Shown one piece after another: positions 35,900 to 48,689 of a stretch of DNA of 64,000 nucleotides. This DNA is from Epiperipatus broadwayi (lineage: Eukaryota > Onychophora > Udeonychophora > Euonychophora > Peripatidae). Every line of letters begins with the position of its first letter. The stretch's first letter is position 1. The notes beneath the pieces are model-generated. The model had not been told where the DNA came from, did not search any database, and saw only the letters and a list, made by a program, of their open reading frames with translations. Location of the stretch: NCBI GenBank assembly GCA_028023455.1, contig JAQFVV010012507.1, positions 3,828,901 to 3,892,900 of the forward strand. Direction: 5' to 3'. The position numbers were made by a program, and so were the translations under genes.

Positions 35900-37140
35900 T
35901 ATACATATATTATAACAATCCAGATTCTAGGTAAAATGCACAAAAGTTGACCAAATTGAGATGGTGAGATCTATAGTTTGACCAAAATTCATGCCTTTCA
36001 CCCATACTCCGTGAATTCACACCCTATAAATGGCATTTCTGAGGTTACACATGAGTTTAAATTTCTTCAATGAGCTGGTATAGCAAAGGGAGAACCAAGA
36101 GACTTGTGGATTGAAATAATAAGCTTGATTAAAGGATTAAATAAACTAATAGTACACTTAAACCAATAATTAAGTCTAATAATACATGTAAAATGATACA
36201 TATATCAATATTGAATTGGATGTGAATTAGGCTATGAGCAATAAAGAGTGGAAATGAGTTTATATTTTAAGAAATAATTTAATGTAATAAAATAATAAAT
36301 AAAACACAATAATTACATAATCTTAGCACATGGAATTTCATGCTCACGGGTGTTCTACAGCTAATAAGACTGACAGTGACCTATTATCTCATTTTATATA
36401 TTTAACAAGACTATGTGGTGATTAGATTTATACCTATGTTTAATATTCCAAACCTAAGTTGACTTGCAGCTTGCTGAATCACAAGGAACATAATAGCCAA
36501 AGATATAAAGAAATATATAGTGCTTCTATGGTGTTTGTCTTATATATAAGTTTAGAAAGTGAGCACATAATTAAGTTCAAAGATAATGCAGATTATCATT
36601 ATAATTGAGATTGGAGTTCAGCCTAATACTGAATATTCATTTAATATAAAGGATAGAACTGGTTTATCCTAGATCTGCTTACATATGGTACTTATTAAAA
36701 TATTAATAAACATAATTATTAGTGCGAGTGGGTCATTATTCATGAGTTTCAGCAACAAATGCTCAGTGATGGTCTGAACTCTCATGTTCTACTTCTAATA
36801 TGTTGCTTTACCTGAGCTAAATATATGAGCATGACCTCCACCAATAACTCATAAGAAAAGATATGCAACAAGTAGTTAATGTACTGTGCATAACTTCATA
36901 AGAACACACTCATAATGTATACATAATTCAAACACAAATATGTCTAATTAACTTATGGTGCCTTAAAAACAGATAGTGTCTAACTGCACAACTACATAAC
37001 CCAGTTCTGTAGATTAGTACATTAATCAGAGTATATTTAGGCAACTAAATAAAATAGTAACCTAGTTTAGCATCCTAGATTTGTATATCTAATCTGTAAC
37101 ATAAGGATGAGAAAGCATATTTAATGGGCAATGTTATTCT
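35900..37140. other. Non-coding stretch of slightly higher complexity
   Basis: Less extreme AT content than the surroundings and no long homopolymers, but no frame resembles a known protein. It could be the 5' part of the LINE that follows, or old unique sequence. Confidence 0.4.
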
Positions 37141-37149
37141 CAAACTAAT

Positions 37150-39020
37150 GGAGTGACCAGAAAGTTCACATCTGGGACTCCATGTGATCCCAAGGTTTGT
37201 TTACTTGCACCTCAGTAACTTCACAGCCCCAATTGTGTGCAGAATTATTGATGTTCTTGCTGGTGAATTTCAAAACATCCCTGACCTATATCCAATTGCA
37301 TTGGTCCCTTTTCTTAAAAAAGACCAATCCTTCCTCTCTTGACAATATTAGACCCATCTCCATGGCTCTCCTGTTAATTACAATTATTAAAGCTATAGTT
37401 AAAGACCAAATTCAGGAACAACTTTATTCTCACATCACTCCATGTCAATTTGCGAGAAAGGGATGTTCCACCAGTGATGCAACTTGACATTTCTTACTTC
37501 TTTCAGAGCACTCCAGGTCCTATAAAAAGTCCACTTACATTGCCACTCAAATAGATTTTAAATCTGCCTTTGACTCTATGTAGCCATCAGTATTACTTCA
37601 AACCCTCCAGGACTATGGGAGTTCAGAGAAGTTAATCAGTAATAGGTAATCTTTTGTTAAATAGATCCATCTTTACCTCGCTGGATGGAAGGATAACATC
37701 AGCCTTTTGGCCTCATCATTCCATTCCACAAGGCTCTCCTTTAAGCACACTCTGCTTTATTTCCTATATAAATCATCTTTTTCAAATTGAAAAGTCCATG
37801 CCAGGTATTTATATCCCATCACTTAAAAAAAAGAAATTCATCACATCTTGTATGTAGATTTTTTTAAGATGTTTCTCCCTGCCCTATTAAACAACACTAA
37901 ATATTCAGTTCAACCCTTTGAAGTCATCACTATGGAAAATTTATGATGATACCACTAACATATACAATTCACCTCAAAACCACAAAACTTCTTGGGATTT
38001 CCTTTTTTCAAATCCTACACTCAAATGAGAAGAGACATCCAGCAAAATTTAATTGATAAAACCACTAAAACTGTCAATTCACTATCCCAGATTAGCTCTC
38101 CCTTTCTTCCAAAACCACTCTATTAAACATGCTTATCCAACCCAGAATCAACTATTACCTGCCAATAATTAAGCCTACCAAAATCTTCATCAACAAAATT
38201 AACTCCATATGTTCTAAATTACTATGGAGAGGTAAAGTAGTGGCAATCAGTATAGTTAAAATGCAGATGCTAAAAGAAATCAATGGAATGGGCCTCCACT
38301 CAGCTGCCACCTCCTATGCACATAGAGTTCTCAATACATTAAGATCCATTTATATTGAATAAGGAGACAGAAATTTTCCTCTTCCTATAGAGCCTATGGA
38401 CACACCACCTCCAATTGTAAGCAAGTGGATTTCCGATATGTGGGACTTTGCAAAAGATCTAAAAAATTGTATCTCTGCCTTCCAGCTACAACAAAAAGAC
38501 CTATTGGGAAGTCTATCACATGCTTCACAAAAATTTAATAGTGATCCCCAGTGAAACTGGATTTAATTAAAAACTTAAAACACTATATGTTGAACCAAAA
38601 TTCATTGACTTTATCATCAAGTTAAACCTCTTGACTCTGCCTATCAATTATTTTTTAGTGGTGAAAAGAGGTTTCTTGAGTACTGACACCCAATGTAGAC
38701 TTTTCAAATCAGCCAAATAAACCATCCAATATCTGTTATATTCATATTCTCATTTTATTCCTATCAAGATTTTAATTAGTTCAAAAGTCACTGTTGACAT
38801 TAGGACTCTACTTTCCTTAAAATCTGCTTTCAATACTGGAGACCCATCCATTATTAGACTGGGCATTTTTTTACTTTGCCATTTGGTTGGGCAGATGCCA
38901 ATTCATCTTTGAAAACAATATGCACAATCCTCAACAGGCATACATCGAACTAATTAAAAAAATTAAAAGCCAAGATAAGATCATGGCCAATACTCATTTA
39001 TTTGAAGAAACATGGAACAA
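37150..39020 (+). pseudogene. Non-LTR retrotransposon (LINE) reverse transcriptase relic
   Basis: Plus-strand segments across three frames follow LINE RT order. They are LVPFLKK, NIRPISMALL and QFARKGCSTSDAT (37197-37487), IDFKSAFDSM (about 37551-37580), and IPQGSPLSTLCFISYINHL (37654-37857 frame). The downstream domain is FINKINSICSKLLWRGKVV...MGLHSA (38129-38362), with a C-terminal part FENNMHNPQQAYIELIKKI to about 39034. The LLWRGK...GLGLH-like pattern and the following region suggest an L1/Tx1-like or CR1-like group; I cannot settle the clade. The catalytic YxDD box is not recognisable, and stops and shifts are frequent. Confidence 0.7.
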
Positions 39021-39579
39021 GGTTCTGTTTTAATGAACTATAACTCTTGCCAGGGTACAATTATCAGTAAGTGCTGATCAAGTAAAAGTTTTTCGTTAAA
39101 ACCATTAACTATACAAATGTATCAGGAAGTTGAATACTACCCAATGTAACAAAGTTTCTTGTATAATAAATATTATGTTTTGTTGATAAAAAACACTATA
39201 AATATACTTTATTATTATCTTCATGGTTAATTCCCCCTGATAGACATGATACATATATATAAAATTATAATTCATAACTCTAGTTGAGCAAACAACAATA
39301 TTATCTAGCATGTAACAATATAACTATATTAACGAACATAAATCAGCCAGTTAAGGTCACAACAATAGGATTACTTACACGCATGGTTTTGAGACATTAG
39401 ACATATTAAAATACTTATACAATAAAATGATAAAATTATTAATATTGATTGAAATAAAATAAATAGTCATAAATATCCGTAGCAATTTATAAGTTAAATT
39501 AAATAATTACAGTCTGTTACAATTTTAGAAAGATTAATTTAAAATACAAGTTTAATTTCAGACAAGAATGATGACAGAT

Positions 39580-39770
39580 TAATTAAACACCTGAAGATGT
39601 GGGAAGAATAATACCTCTCGGAACTTCTGTGCATATACTAATCTGTTTGATGTGTTATTACTAACAGTTAAATTTATTTCGAATATTTAAATAAATTATT
39701 TTTTTCTAAAGACATTCAATACTCATATTAGATTATGTTAAATAGTCCAATATATAAAAATATGCTTTAT
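39580..39770 (+). mobile_element. PLE 3' end fragment (PLE-D type)
   Basis: Shares an ordered set of blocks with the sequence after the PLE-D endonuclease (about 45975-46140): ATGTGGGA..GAATAATAC, TAATCTG/TAACCTG, TATTACTAA, and TTTTCTAAAGACATTCAATA followed by ATATTGGATTAT-like bases. It carries a clearer hammerhead-like core: CTGAAGA at 39591-39597 and CGGAAC at 39619-39624. No coding part is attached here. Confidence 0.5.
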
Positions 39771-39799
39771 TATTCACATATTTATTTTTTAAAATGAAC

Positions 39800-40760
39800 A
39801 AAGCCAATTCACAATCTTATAAGATACAATTAATAATAAACAATTTTCTATCAATATAATTGTTATCATACCAGCACAGTTCAGTCCTTCATAGGTTAAT
39901 ATATCCACCGTCAAAATCACACAAGAAAGAAAAATATTTTTTTTATATATAACGGACAAAACTCATCTCGAATTTCAGGAAATACAATATATATATATAT
40001 ATATTGTAAAAAAATTCAATAGAAAACCCTTTATGGATGTATACGCATAAAAGAAATGTTAAAATACAGATATTATTTTCTTAAAAACAACTAGGCTAGC
40101 ATGAAATAATAAATCTAAGGAAGGTCCCATAGTGTCCATGAAGATAATAACTTCTATTATCGACATTGGTTAAACTAGCTTCAGAATCCATAGCAAAATA
40201 CTATTAGGTAAATTTAATATTTATAAACCAATAAATAATTAATAATCAGGTCTATGAGATGAATGTGGAATTTGAATTATGAATTAAATAATAAATAGAT
40301 GATAGAAATAAATAATAATTAAATAATGAAAACAAATGAGCTTAAGCGAAAGAAAATGATTAGGATAATGAATGGTGAAGAGGTGATGATAGAATAGAAG
40401 CCAATGAAGAATGAATCAGTTATGATGATGAATTAAAATAAAATGATAAAAAAGTAAAAAAAATAAAAATCAAGATGAAATATGAGAACAAGGTTGATGA
40501 TGGAGAATGAGATCCTGGGCTATAAACTACTATTGTATTAAATAATATTAAGGCAAAATGAAATAAGTATGGATTCTAAGCTTGACTAAACCACAATATT
40601 TAACTATGAAGTATAAATAAACTGTAAATTTTAAAAACTAAAGAAGAAATTTACATCTTAAAATTATAATAAATTAATAAAACTGTGAAGATAAACATAA
40701 CTTCAACCAAAGCACAATACATAACTTAAGATGTAAAAATTACCATAAATTCAAAATTAC
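39800..40760. other. AT-rich DNA with a purine-rich block
   Basis: No gene seen. From about 40260 to 40530 the plus strand is strongly enriched in A and G, with many GATGA and GAATGA strings, and few pyrimidine runs. It lies downstream of the minus-strand RTE-like LINE and may be its 3' region. Confidence 0.45.
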
Positions 40761-40764
40761 AATT

Positions 40765-42450
40765 AAAAATTAACAAATGCCTTTTCATAATCTACAAATC
40801 TAAAGCATAATGGCAACTCATATTGATTGGTCCTTTCCATATCTTCTCTCAATACTTGGATATGGTCTACTCTACTAAAACCACTTCTAAATCCAGTTTA
40901 ATTTTTGGGTTGGTTAAAATCCAATGCTCTATGTAGATGAATTGTAATTTTCTTAGTAAAAACTTTGCATAAAACTGATAAAACGCTGATATGTTTGTAA
41001 CTGATATCTTCTTTATCACTTTTTTTAAATACTGATATTAATACTGCATTCTTCCAATCAATTGGTACAACTTTATCATTTAGACATTTGATATAAAACT
41101 TTGCCAAAATGTTTTCTATTTTTTCAACTACTTCTTTTTAAGATATTAATTATAATTTCATCATTACCTGGAGCTTTTCTTTTTTATATAAATTTAATTG
41201 CATGTCTCAGTTCTTCATTTAAAATCCTGGGGAATTCAGAAGATATAATAAATGTAGGAGTACTTGTTTTTTATTATTATGTAATTCTTGATAGACCTCT
41301 TATACCCATTTTATTATGTCATTTCTCTTTTTAGTAATAATTCCATTTTTTTTATTACAGATATAAGTTTCCACCAATACCAAAATGTTGTTTTACACGT
41401 TTAAGATTTTTATAACTTTTTTTTTTTTAGTTCACATACTTTCTTATATCATTACCGACTCTTTTTGTACCATTTTACAAAATTTGAGATATTCAATCCT
41501 TCTTAATGCATCATTGTTGTACATCTTCATATTACTTTCTGTATTCATAAATTGTTTAATCTCAGTAAATTTTATTGGTCAATTGCTTCTTTTTTCTACC
41601 AGTTATCTTTGTTGCACTTTTTAAAAGTGATCAGTTATTTTCCTATTAATTTCATTCAAATATAAATTGTTCAAAATATAATAATACTTAAAAATGATTG
41701 GCAAGTTCGAATTTAAATTCATTAAAATGTTTTTGAAGATTAGAAATATCGACTAAATATTGTTTTTCATCTTATTAATCGATGATGACTTCCTGTATTG
41801 AATTTATTAAAAACATTACAATCTTGAAATATATATTTTCTGTTAGTCAAAATATAATCCAATTCTACTGTATCTTCATTTGGATGCTTCCATGTCCATT
41901 TTCTTTTAACATTTTTCTAAAAAAAAGAATTCATAATATTAAGTTTTTCTGTTTGTGCCAAATGCCACAAGTCTATGTCTTCTCTCATTTCTATTACCAT
42001 AATAAAATTTACCTACAACACTTTCATCTTTCATTCATTTATCAATTCTAGCATTAAAGTCTCCCATAACAATTTTAAAATGTTGTTTAATTTGATCAAA
42101 AGCCTTTTGTAGATTCATATAAAAATCTTCTACTACTTACATAACTATGAGAACTTGTGGGGCATAAACCTATCTGCATTTGGTATCTGCTATTAATTGA
42201 ATAACTAATCTTGCCATTCTGTCCAATATGCCATCAATTTCCACAATGTGTTGGTACTTTTTATTTATAATGAATCCTACTACACTTGTACTTCCAATAT
42301 TTGTGACTTTGTAATAGAGTACATGTCCACTTGTTAAATCAATTGCCTCTTCACTTTTTCTTCTAACTTCACAAAGTTCAATAATGTACTATTTAATATA
42401 AGACAGTTCTTCTTCCAATGCTTGCATTCTTCCTTCACTTGAAATTGATA
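40765..42450 (-). pseudogene. RTE-like LINE: AP endonuclease plus reverse transcriptase relic
   Basis: Minus-strand reading from about 42450 downwards. First the AP-type endonuclease: LGIYNCISISSEGRMQALEEE, LCEVRRKSEEAIDLTSGHVLYY, IVMGDFNARID (the conserved GDFNA), VGKFYYGNRNERR, LDYILTNRKYIF and NTGSHHRLIR (expected SDHR). Then the RT: DWKNAVLISVFKKSDKEDIS, SVLCKVFTKKITIHL, LDFNQPKN, GFRSGFSRVDHIQVL and LCFRFVDYEKAF near 40770. This order and wording fit the RTE clade. Several stops break the frame (for example after EEELSYIK), and the C-terminal half of the RT is missing. Confidence 0.8.
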
Positions 42451-44740
42451 TGCAATTGTAAATACCTAAATAAAAAGTCATCATCAAATGGCAACCTGGG
42501 TTCACATTCAGGGGATTCTAAGCACCCTCCACCTTTGACCATCAACCACTATCTTGGCTAGTGACTTTACTGTTTCTGAAAATAAGGGCCATGATTTGTT
42601 TATGTCTATCATGATTGTATATATCTATTTAAAAAGTTTTCCATTTACACACATATTCATTCTGCCTTATCAGGCAACTGAGAAGAAAGTTTATGGTGTT
42701 TTTTTATTTAAACACAAAACTAAAAAGCCAACAAACTCACCATGCCAAATAAAGTGTGTTGAGGAACAGTCAACACTGCAATATTAATAGGAACAGTCGA
42801 AACTGTAATATTAATAAATAAATATATTTTGCTTCAAAATGTAAAAAGAGTGGAATGTGGTTATTATATGTTATATATTAGAAAAGCAAAAATGAAGAAG
42901 GAAAGAGGAAGAGAAGTTATTGAAGATTATATTATAAGGTGTGTTGGTGAGCAGCCAATTTATATTCATATACTATATGAATAATCACATAGTAATAACA
43001 ACTGCAATAACAAGAACGTATGGAGTCGACTTTGGAAATTTGACCTACTCGGTTTCTTTAAGGCCTCCAATATTCCTTACAGTTAACAGCAAACTTCTTT
43101 CTCCAGCCAATTTTAAAATACCAGGTTTTAAATATAGTTTCAAGTGCTGTATTAGTAATTATACATATCTATATAATGTTCAAAACTAAATCTCAATAGC
43201 AGCTATTAATATCCATAACTAATATATGCTGTGGTTAGAGAGCATATCAATATTATCTATTGCATTTAGATTAAATTTCAAATATTACACATTTATTCAG
43301 AGTGTAATTATATAACTTTACATATTTCACCGTTTGAATCTTTATCAACAAAGTTTCAATAAGATAAAAATATTTTCTGTGTTAAGAAAAAATTTCAATC
43401 AATTTAAAACTAATGGATAATATATTCTTGATTGGTTTAAAAACTTGTTTTTTCCATCCTAATCGTTTTAGATATTTTTCTACATAAATAAATAATGTGG
43501 GATTAAAGACTTGTGATCTAGAGTTTTATGACGTAGCTAGAGGTCATATCATTTATTAATAATATTAACTGTTGTTTTTGAGATTTAATTTTGAAGTTAC
43601 ATATAGAATTTATTCTATAATAGTTTAGCATTATATGCACGTGTGTGTATGTGTTGAATTAGAACCATTTATTTCTAAATGCATTTCATCTCGTTGCAAC
43701 TGACGACTTAGGAGTGAAGCAATAAATTAATCAATACTGTTTGCCTATATACGCTTTTATAAAATAATAGTTGTTAATGGGATAGCTTGTTGTAATGAAA
43801 CTAAGCGATGAGGAGATATATATTCTTGTTAAAAAAAATTTGCACTTAAAACAGATAAATCTTTTTTTTATATAATGCCAAGATTTTAAAATATACATAT
43901 AAAAAACTAACCGCAACATATTGTAGATTTATAAGAGTTTACTTTCATTTGTCAATACATCTGTTTACATTTCGACCATCAATTTAAAATTTACATCAAC
44001 CTTTGACATAATGTTGAGTTAATTTTTTTTTATTTGATAAAAAGAATCTTTAAGTTTTAAAAACAATTTTTTTATTTGTTAGTTTTTCTTTTTGATATTT
44101 AAAAGTGAGAGGGATAATAAACGTCTTTGATATGCACATTTTTTTTTTCTGTCTTTTTTTGCAATTATATTCTCTTATTTATTGGCAAAATATGTATATA
44201 AATTATTTTATATCAAAAATATATTTAAATTGCTATATACAATAGGTGGTTTAATTTGGAATAGTAAAATTAGATAACTTACAAATTTATCCAAATAAAA
44301 AAAATTATAAAGTTTTAAATACTGTGAACTTTGGAAATAAAAAAATCCACACATATTAAAATTTTAATCTTTTTAAATGAAGTAAGCATAAAAATAATGT
44401 ATTATTAAAAAAATAAAGCAGAAACATTTTTTTAACTTCTAGATTTATAAGCTAATGATGTGACAATCATTTAAATGTGTCTTATAAAAATTTGATTTTA
44501 AAATAATTTTCAGCAACTTCGGTGTTTTTTCAGCTACTTGGTGAATTCGCAGATTTTACTAACTGTTGTTAATTTGGCTAGTTATGAGCTTGATAATAAG
44601 AATCACAAGGAATGTTTTTCAATTGAGAAATGTATTTGAAAAATGAGATTCATCAAACATTCATGTTATTTTACCTAAGTTTTTATTTAAAAATACACCA
44701 TTTAAAAACACTGAAAAATAATTTCATTTGAGAATATTAA
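42450..44740. other. No recognisable gene
   Basis: About 42480-42600 may be the 5' region of the minus-strand LINE. Beyond it, frames at 42554-42787 and 42941-43189 (plus) show no family motif. The remainder is AT-rich with A/T runs. Confidence 0.5.
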
Positions 44741-44744
44741 TTAA

Positions 44745-45130
44745 AATTATGATAGCCAAATCATTAGACCAAACAGATATATTCTTTTCATTGCTGCTAA
44801 TGAATTTAGTAATATAAATGAACTTTTTAAAGGAATTAGACATGCAGATTTCCATAAAATTATTTTATAGTAAACTTGAACAAAAAAAATTTAAGGGAAA
44901 GAGGAAGAAAAGACAGAATCAATTTACATTATAAAACTTACCTTAAAGATACTTTAAAAAGGTCAATAATGATTGATTTTATTGAGAAAGTATAACAGAA
45001 TTAAACGTAATGAAGAGCTATAGTTAGAGAAAGCATTGAAATCTTATGAAAATTAATTTCACGGCAAATAAGATATCAAGGCAAAATGTCATATAAGCAG
45101 ACTATTTGGTCAAAATGTGTATACATAAAC
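44745..45130 (+). pseudogene. LINE C-terminal fragment
   Basis: KTYLKDTLKRSIMIDFIEKV (about 44942-45000) matches the conserved C-terminal tail pattern of a LINE family, and the preceding bases (GCCAAATCATTAGACCAA) resemble those at 51370-51390 in the same family. The segment is heavily mutated. Confidence 0.45.
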
Positions 45131-45559
45131 ATCTTCATTTATAAACAGATAATAATCCAAATGCAACTATTTCAAAAATGTTTAGTCAAAATTGCAAAAT
45201 GTTATTGATTTATGGTTTTAATTACAATTTTATAAATATTTTTTGCTAATACTAATATAGTATATTCTGCATTTTAAAGAGTTATACAGTTTACAAAAAG
45301 TATTTCAATATATGCAAACTATAGATAACAAAAAATAATATTTATTTGCATTTTTGTCAGAGTTTGAATTTATAATGAAAAGGGAAAAGTTTATTATTAA
45401 ATTCCATAAAATTCCAAATTCTAAAAAAAACCTTAGAAATTTTATATTAATGATAATCTACCTGTATATAGACTTTGGATTTAAATTGCTAATCTTTTTT
45501 AACCTTTTTATATTTTGCTTTTGATGTAGTTTTTTTTTAATTTCATTATTTTCTGAAAC

Positions 45560-46140
45560 AAAAACTGCATCTATGAAATAGCATGTGAATGTAGAAGAAT
45601 GCATATTAGTGAGAACAGTTTCCTCATTGAAAAGCAATTGCAAGAGCACAAAATGATGATGAGAAGAGAGAAAACAGATGTGTTTAAGGTAGGAGACCAT
45701 GTATGTACCAATGAACATATGTTCAATTGGGGAAATGCAAAAATTTTGGATATGGAGAAAAAAGTATAAAGAAAAAAATTCAAAGAAGGTACTCACATGA
45801 CAATGGTGAACAACCACATAAATTGGCCTAGTATGACTATACATGTGGAAAAATCAGGAGGAACTTCATAGATAAGTATATAAATTTTCTACTTTTGCCT
45901 TTGTCAGGATGTATCAGTTGATTAGGATGTTACCTTAAATTTCAATTTTTAAGAATCTGAGATTCCAGGTTCAATTTTCATGTGGGAGGAGAATAATACT
46001 TTTTAAAATGTTGTTCATATATTAACCTGTGTGATATTACTAAAAGTTTAATTGCTTTGAAAACTTAAATATAATTACATTTTTCTAAAGACATTCAATA
46101 CTTTATATTGGATTATGGAAATAATTCAATATATAAATAC
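45560..46140 (+). pseudogene. PLE-D GIY-YIG endonuclease relic and 3' region
   Basis: In the plus frame from about 45563: CIYEIACECRRMHISENS, FLIEKQLQEHKMM, EHMFNWGNAKILDMEKKV, RKKFKEGTHMTM. Order and spacing match PLE GIY-YIG domains (IY.I.CECG..YIGET, R..EH, the H.WENAKIL block, RK.KE). The YIG box has decayed to MHI, and a stop follows KKV. The antisense frame at 45458-45844 is a shadow. Bases about 45975-46140 match the 3' end fragment at 39580-39770. Confidence 0.65.
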
Positions 46141-46899
46141 TACTAATATTATATTTTAGTTAATATAAAACTTGTTATTAGAATTATATTATCTACAAAC
46201 ATTCAAAAATGGCAAAATGAGCTAAAAAAAATTAAAAATCATTTGATATTAAAACTGGAAAAAATAAACTATATGCTATATCAAAAGTACATGAAGAAAA
46301 TAGAAATAAGTAAACCAGAGGTCATACTAAGAGCAAATTTTTTTTAGTCTACAGTCATCTTAAGCAAAAAAATTCATCAAGTTAATTTATTTGAATAAAA
46401 GCACAAATTGCCATTTTAGTGCTTAATAATGAGTGGACAATAAATAATTTATCTAAATTCTAATAATTAATTAGTTACTATAGACATATGAAAGTATAAA
46501 TTAAGCAAATAAAATAAAAACAACAACAAAGGATTTGATATAATTACTGTTATAATATTTAGAAGTGGATTTGGAAAAACTTTAAAAGTGAATTTGAGAA
46601 AAGTGATTGTAACCTTAAATACAAAATGCTGAAACAAATTGTGATAAGTATTAGCAAGACAAAGTGATAATAGCAGTTATTAACAGACTTAATGTACTTT
46701 ATATAAATTCTTATTTTTATATTTGGATAAACATATGTTGTAGGTACAAGTAAGCATCCTTGAATTTACTAATAAAAAATCATGATTGAGTCTTTAACAA
46801 TGATTCTATTATTAGGGACTTAAAAACATATGACATTTTTGCTAAGAAAAATCAAAAATGAATATGGATTTAAAGGCAGAATTAATATCTAAAAAAAGA

Positions 46900-48098
46900 G
46901 TTAAAATTAATTGTGAGATTAAAAGTGCATAATCACTTTAGATCTTTTTTGATGCAATGAAAGTAGCATATGGACCTAAAAATGGTATTATAATCTATCA
47001 GTAATGGCATTCCATTATATGATGATAATATTTTTAACAGGTGAAAAGAGTAGTTTGATCCTCTTTGGAATAATTCTACAAGAAATAAGATGTTGACTTT
47101 TAATGATTAACCATTCTTCATAATCATTCATGTTGTATAAAGATAGACAGCATAGTGAACTTGAACAAAATAGAAAGACTACAGACCTTGGTGAGATACC
47201 TGGAGAAATTAAAAATGCAGTAGAGATATGTTGTATACTATTGAATTGTTTAGAGATATATGGAATTATGAAGTTTTGCAAATTGATCTTTAGAATAATT
47301 CTATTGATGAAATCTATAAAATAAAAAAGTAGACATGACTGCAATAATTATTATAGAATATTATTATTGACCATTTCAGAAAGAATAGATTTTGTCAATT
47401 TTTTTGTCCATTCATTGATGAATAATTATCAGAGATCCAAAGTGGTTTTAGAAAATCAAAAATCACTATAAAAAGAATTTTCTTGTCAAATAAATGCAAG
47501 ATAAACATTAGGAACAAAGAAATTATGTATTGTTTTTGTTTATTCAGTTAAGGCATTTGATTCCATTAACAAAACAGGTTTGTGATACCCTTGAAATTAG
47601 TTGGTGATCCACCAGAGTTTATTTATATTATATAGCTTCCACATAATAAAACAGAATTAAATGTTATTATTATTATTATTATTAATTGAAAATCTGAAAC
47701 TTTTGAAATGAAAATTGAATTTAAGTCAAGATGTTTATAAGCTCCACCTTCAACTTTGAATTTTATTATAGTGGTCTTTGGAATTATTAACAAGTGGCTT
47801 TATGAATGATTTGAAAGTGATTTTTTAATTTGAATGATTTAAAGCAACAATAAAAAATTTATCTTCTTTATTTAATATTTGTAATGAACTAAATAAAAAT
47901 ATTTACTCAGCAATTAATAGTCAAAAAACTCAAGTCTTTTATCATTTAATGATGGAACAAAAATTATTAAAAAGTTAGCTTGGATGATTATCAATTTTAA
48001 AATGTTCACCAATTTAAATATCTTAATACTGATTTAAAGAGAATAATTTAGATTTTGAAATGCTGCACAAATTTCATTGTGCTATTGATATATTAAAC
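46900..48098 (+). pseudogene. LINE reverse transcriptase relic, 5' part (split by hAT)
   Basis: Plus-strand remnants in LINE order: AMKVAYGPKNGI, NGIPLYDDN and RWKE-like bases (about 46950-47060), LGEIPGEIKNA (about 47190), EIQSGFRKSKITIK (about 47430-47475), CIVFVYSVKAFDSINK (about 47527-47575), a degraded GC.LAP block near 47728-47750, SLFNICNELNKNIYSAINSQKTQ (47862-47935) and HQFKYLNTDL (about 48010-48035). It then stops at the hAT insertion. The remainder resumes at 51240. Every block is damaged. Confidence 0.6.
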
Positions 48099-48689
48099 CA
48101 GTGATGGCAAACCTATGACAGCATGCCAGAAATGGCACCATTCAAATTTTTTATTGGCACGCGAACTATTTATAAATCATAATTTTCTTCAATATTATTT
48201 TTTGTTGCTAAAATATGTACTAATAAAAATTTATTGTAAACTGAAGGTAAGATTAATTAATAAATATATTATATTAGAATTCGATTTACAATTGAACTCT
48301 GATTAGAAGCAATAAATTATGATATTTTAAGTCAAATAATTTTTACCGGTATACTATAGTATTTTCTATAAATATGTCAAATGATTCCAAGAAAACTAGA
48401 AAGTAAGAAAGTAAACTCGGTAAAATATTTTATAACTTTTAGAAGTAAGTTTTTTTAAATCTAAAGTAAAAATAATCAAATGGTCTTCTGTCCTAATCTT
48501 TTGTCACCTAAATGTGTTGACCCCATTCATTTTTTAAATGGAATCAAAATCGCGAACAAAGGAACGAATGTGTGTCATTAAATGAAGTTTTTTTTTTTTT
48601 TTGTTTCAAGTTTTGTTGTTAAAGTAAAATGATAAATCTTTTATTTATAAATGTGTTACCATTATATTAATATGATTAATGAAAATAAA

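Noticed and set aside
42941-43189. 82-codon plus frame considered as a host exon
   Set aside because: No recognisable motif, and length is within chance expectation.
45458-45844. Minus-strand frame of 128 codons
   Set aside because: It is antisense to the PLE-D GIY-YIG relic, whose plus-strand reading has recognisable motifs.
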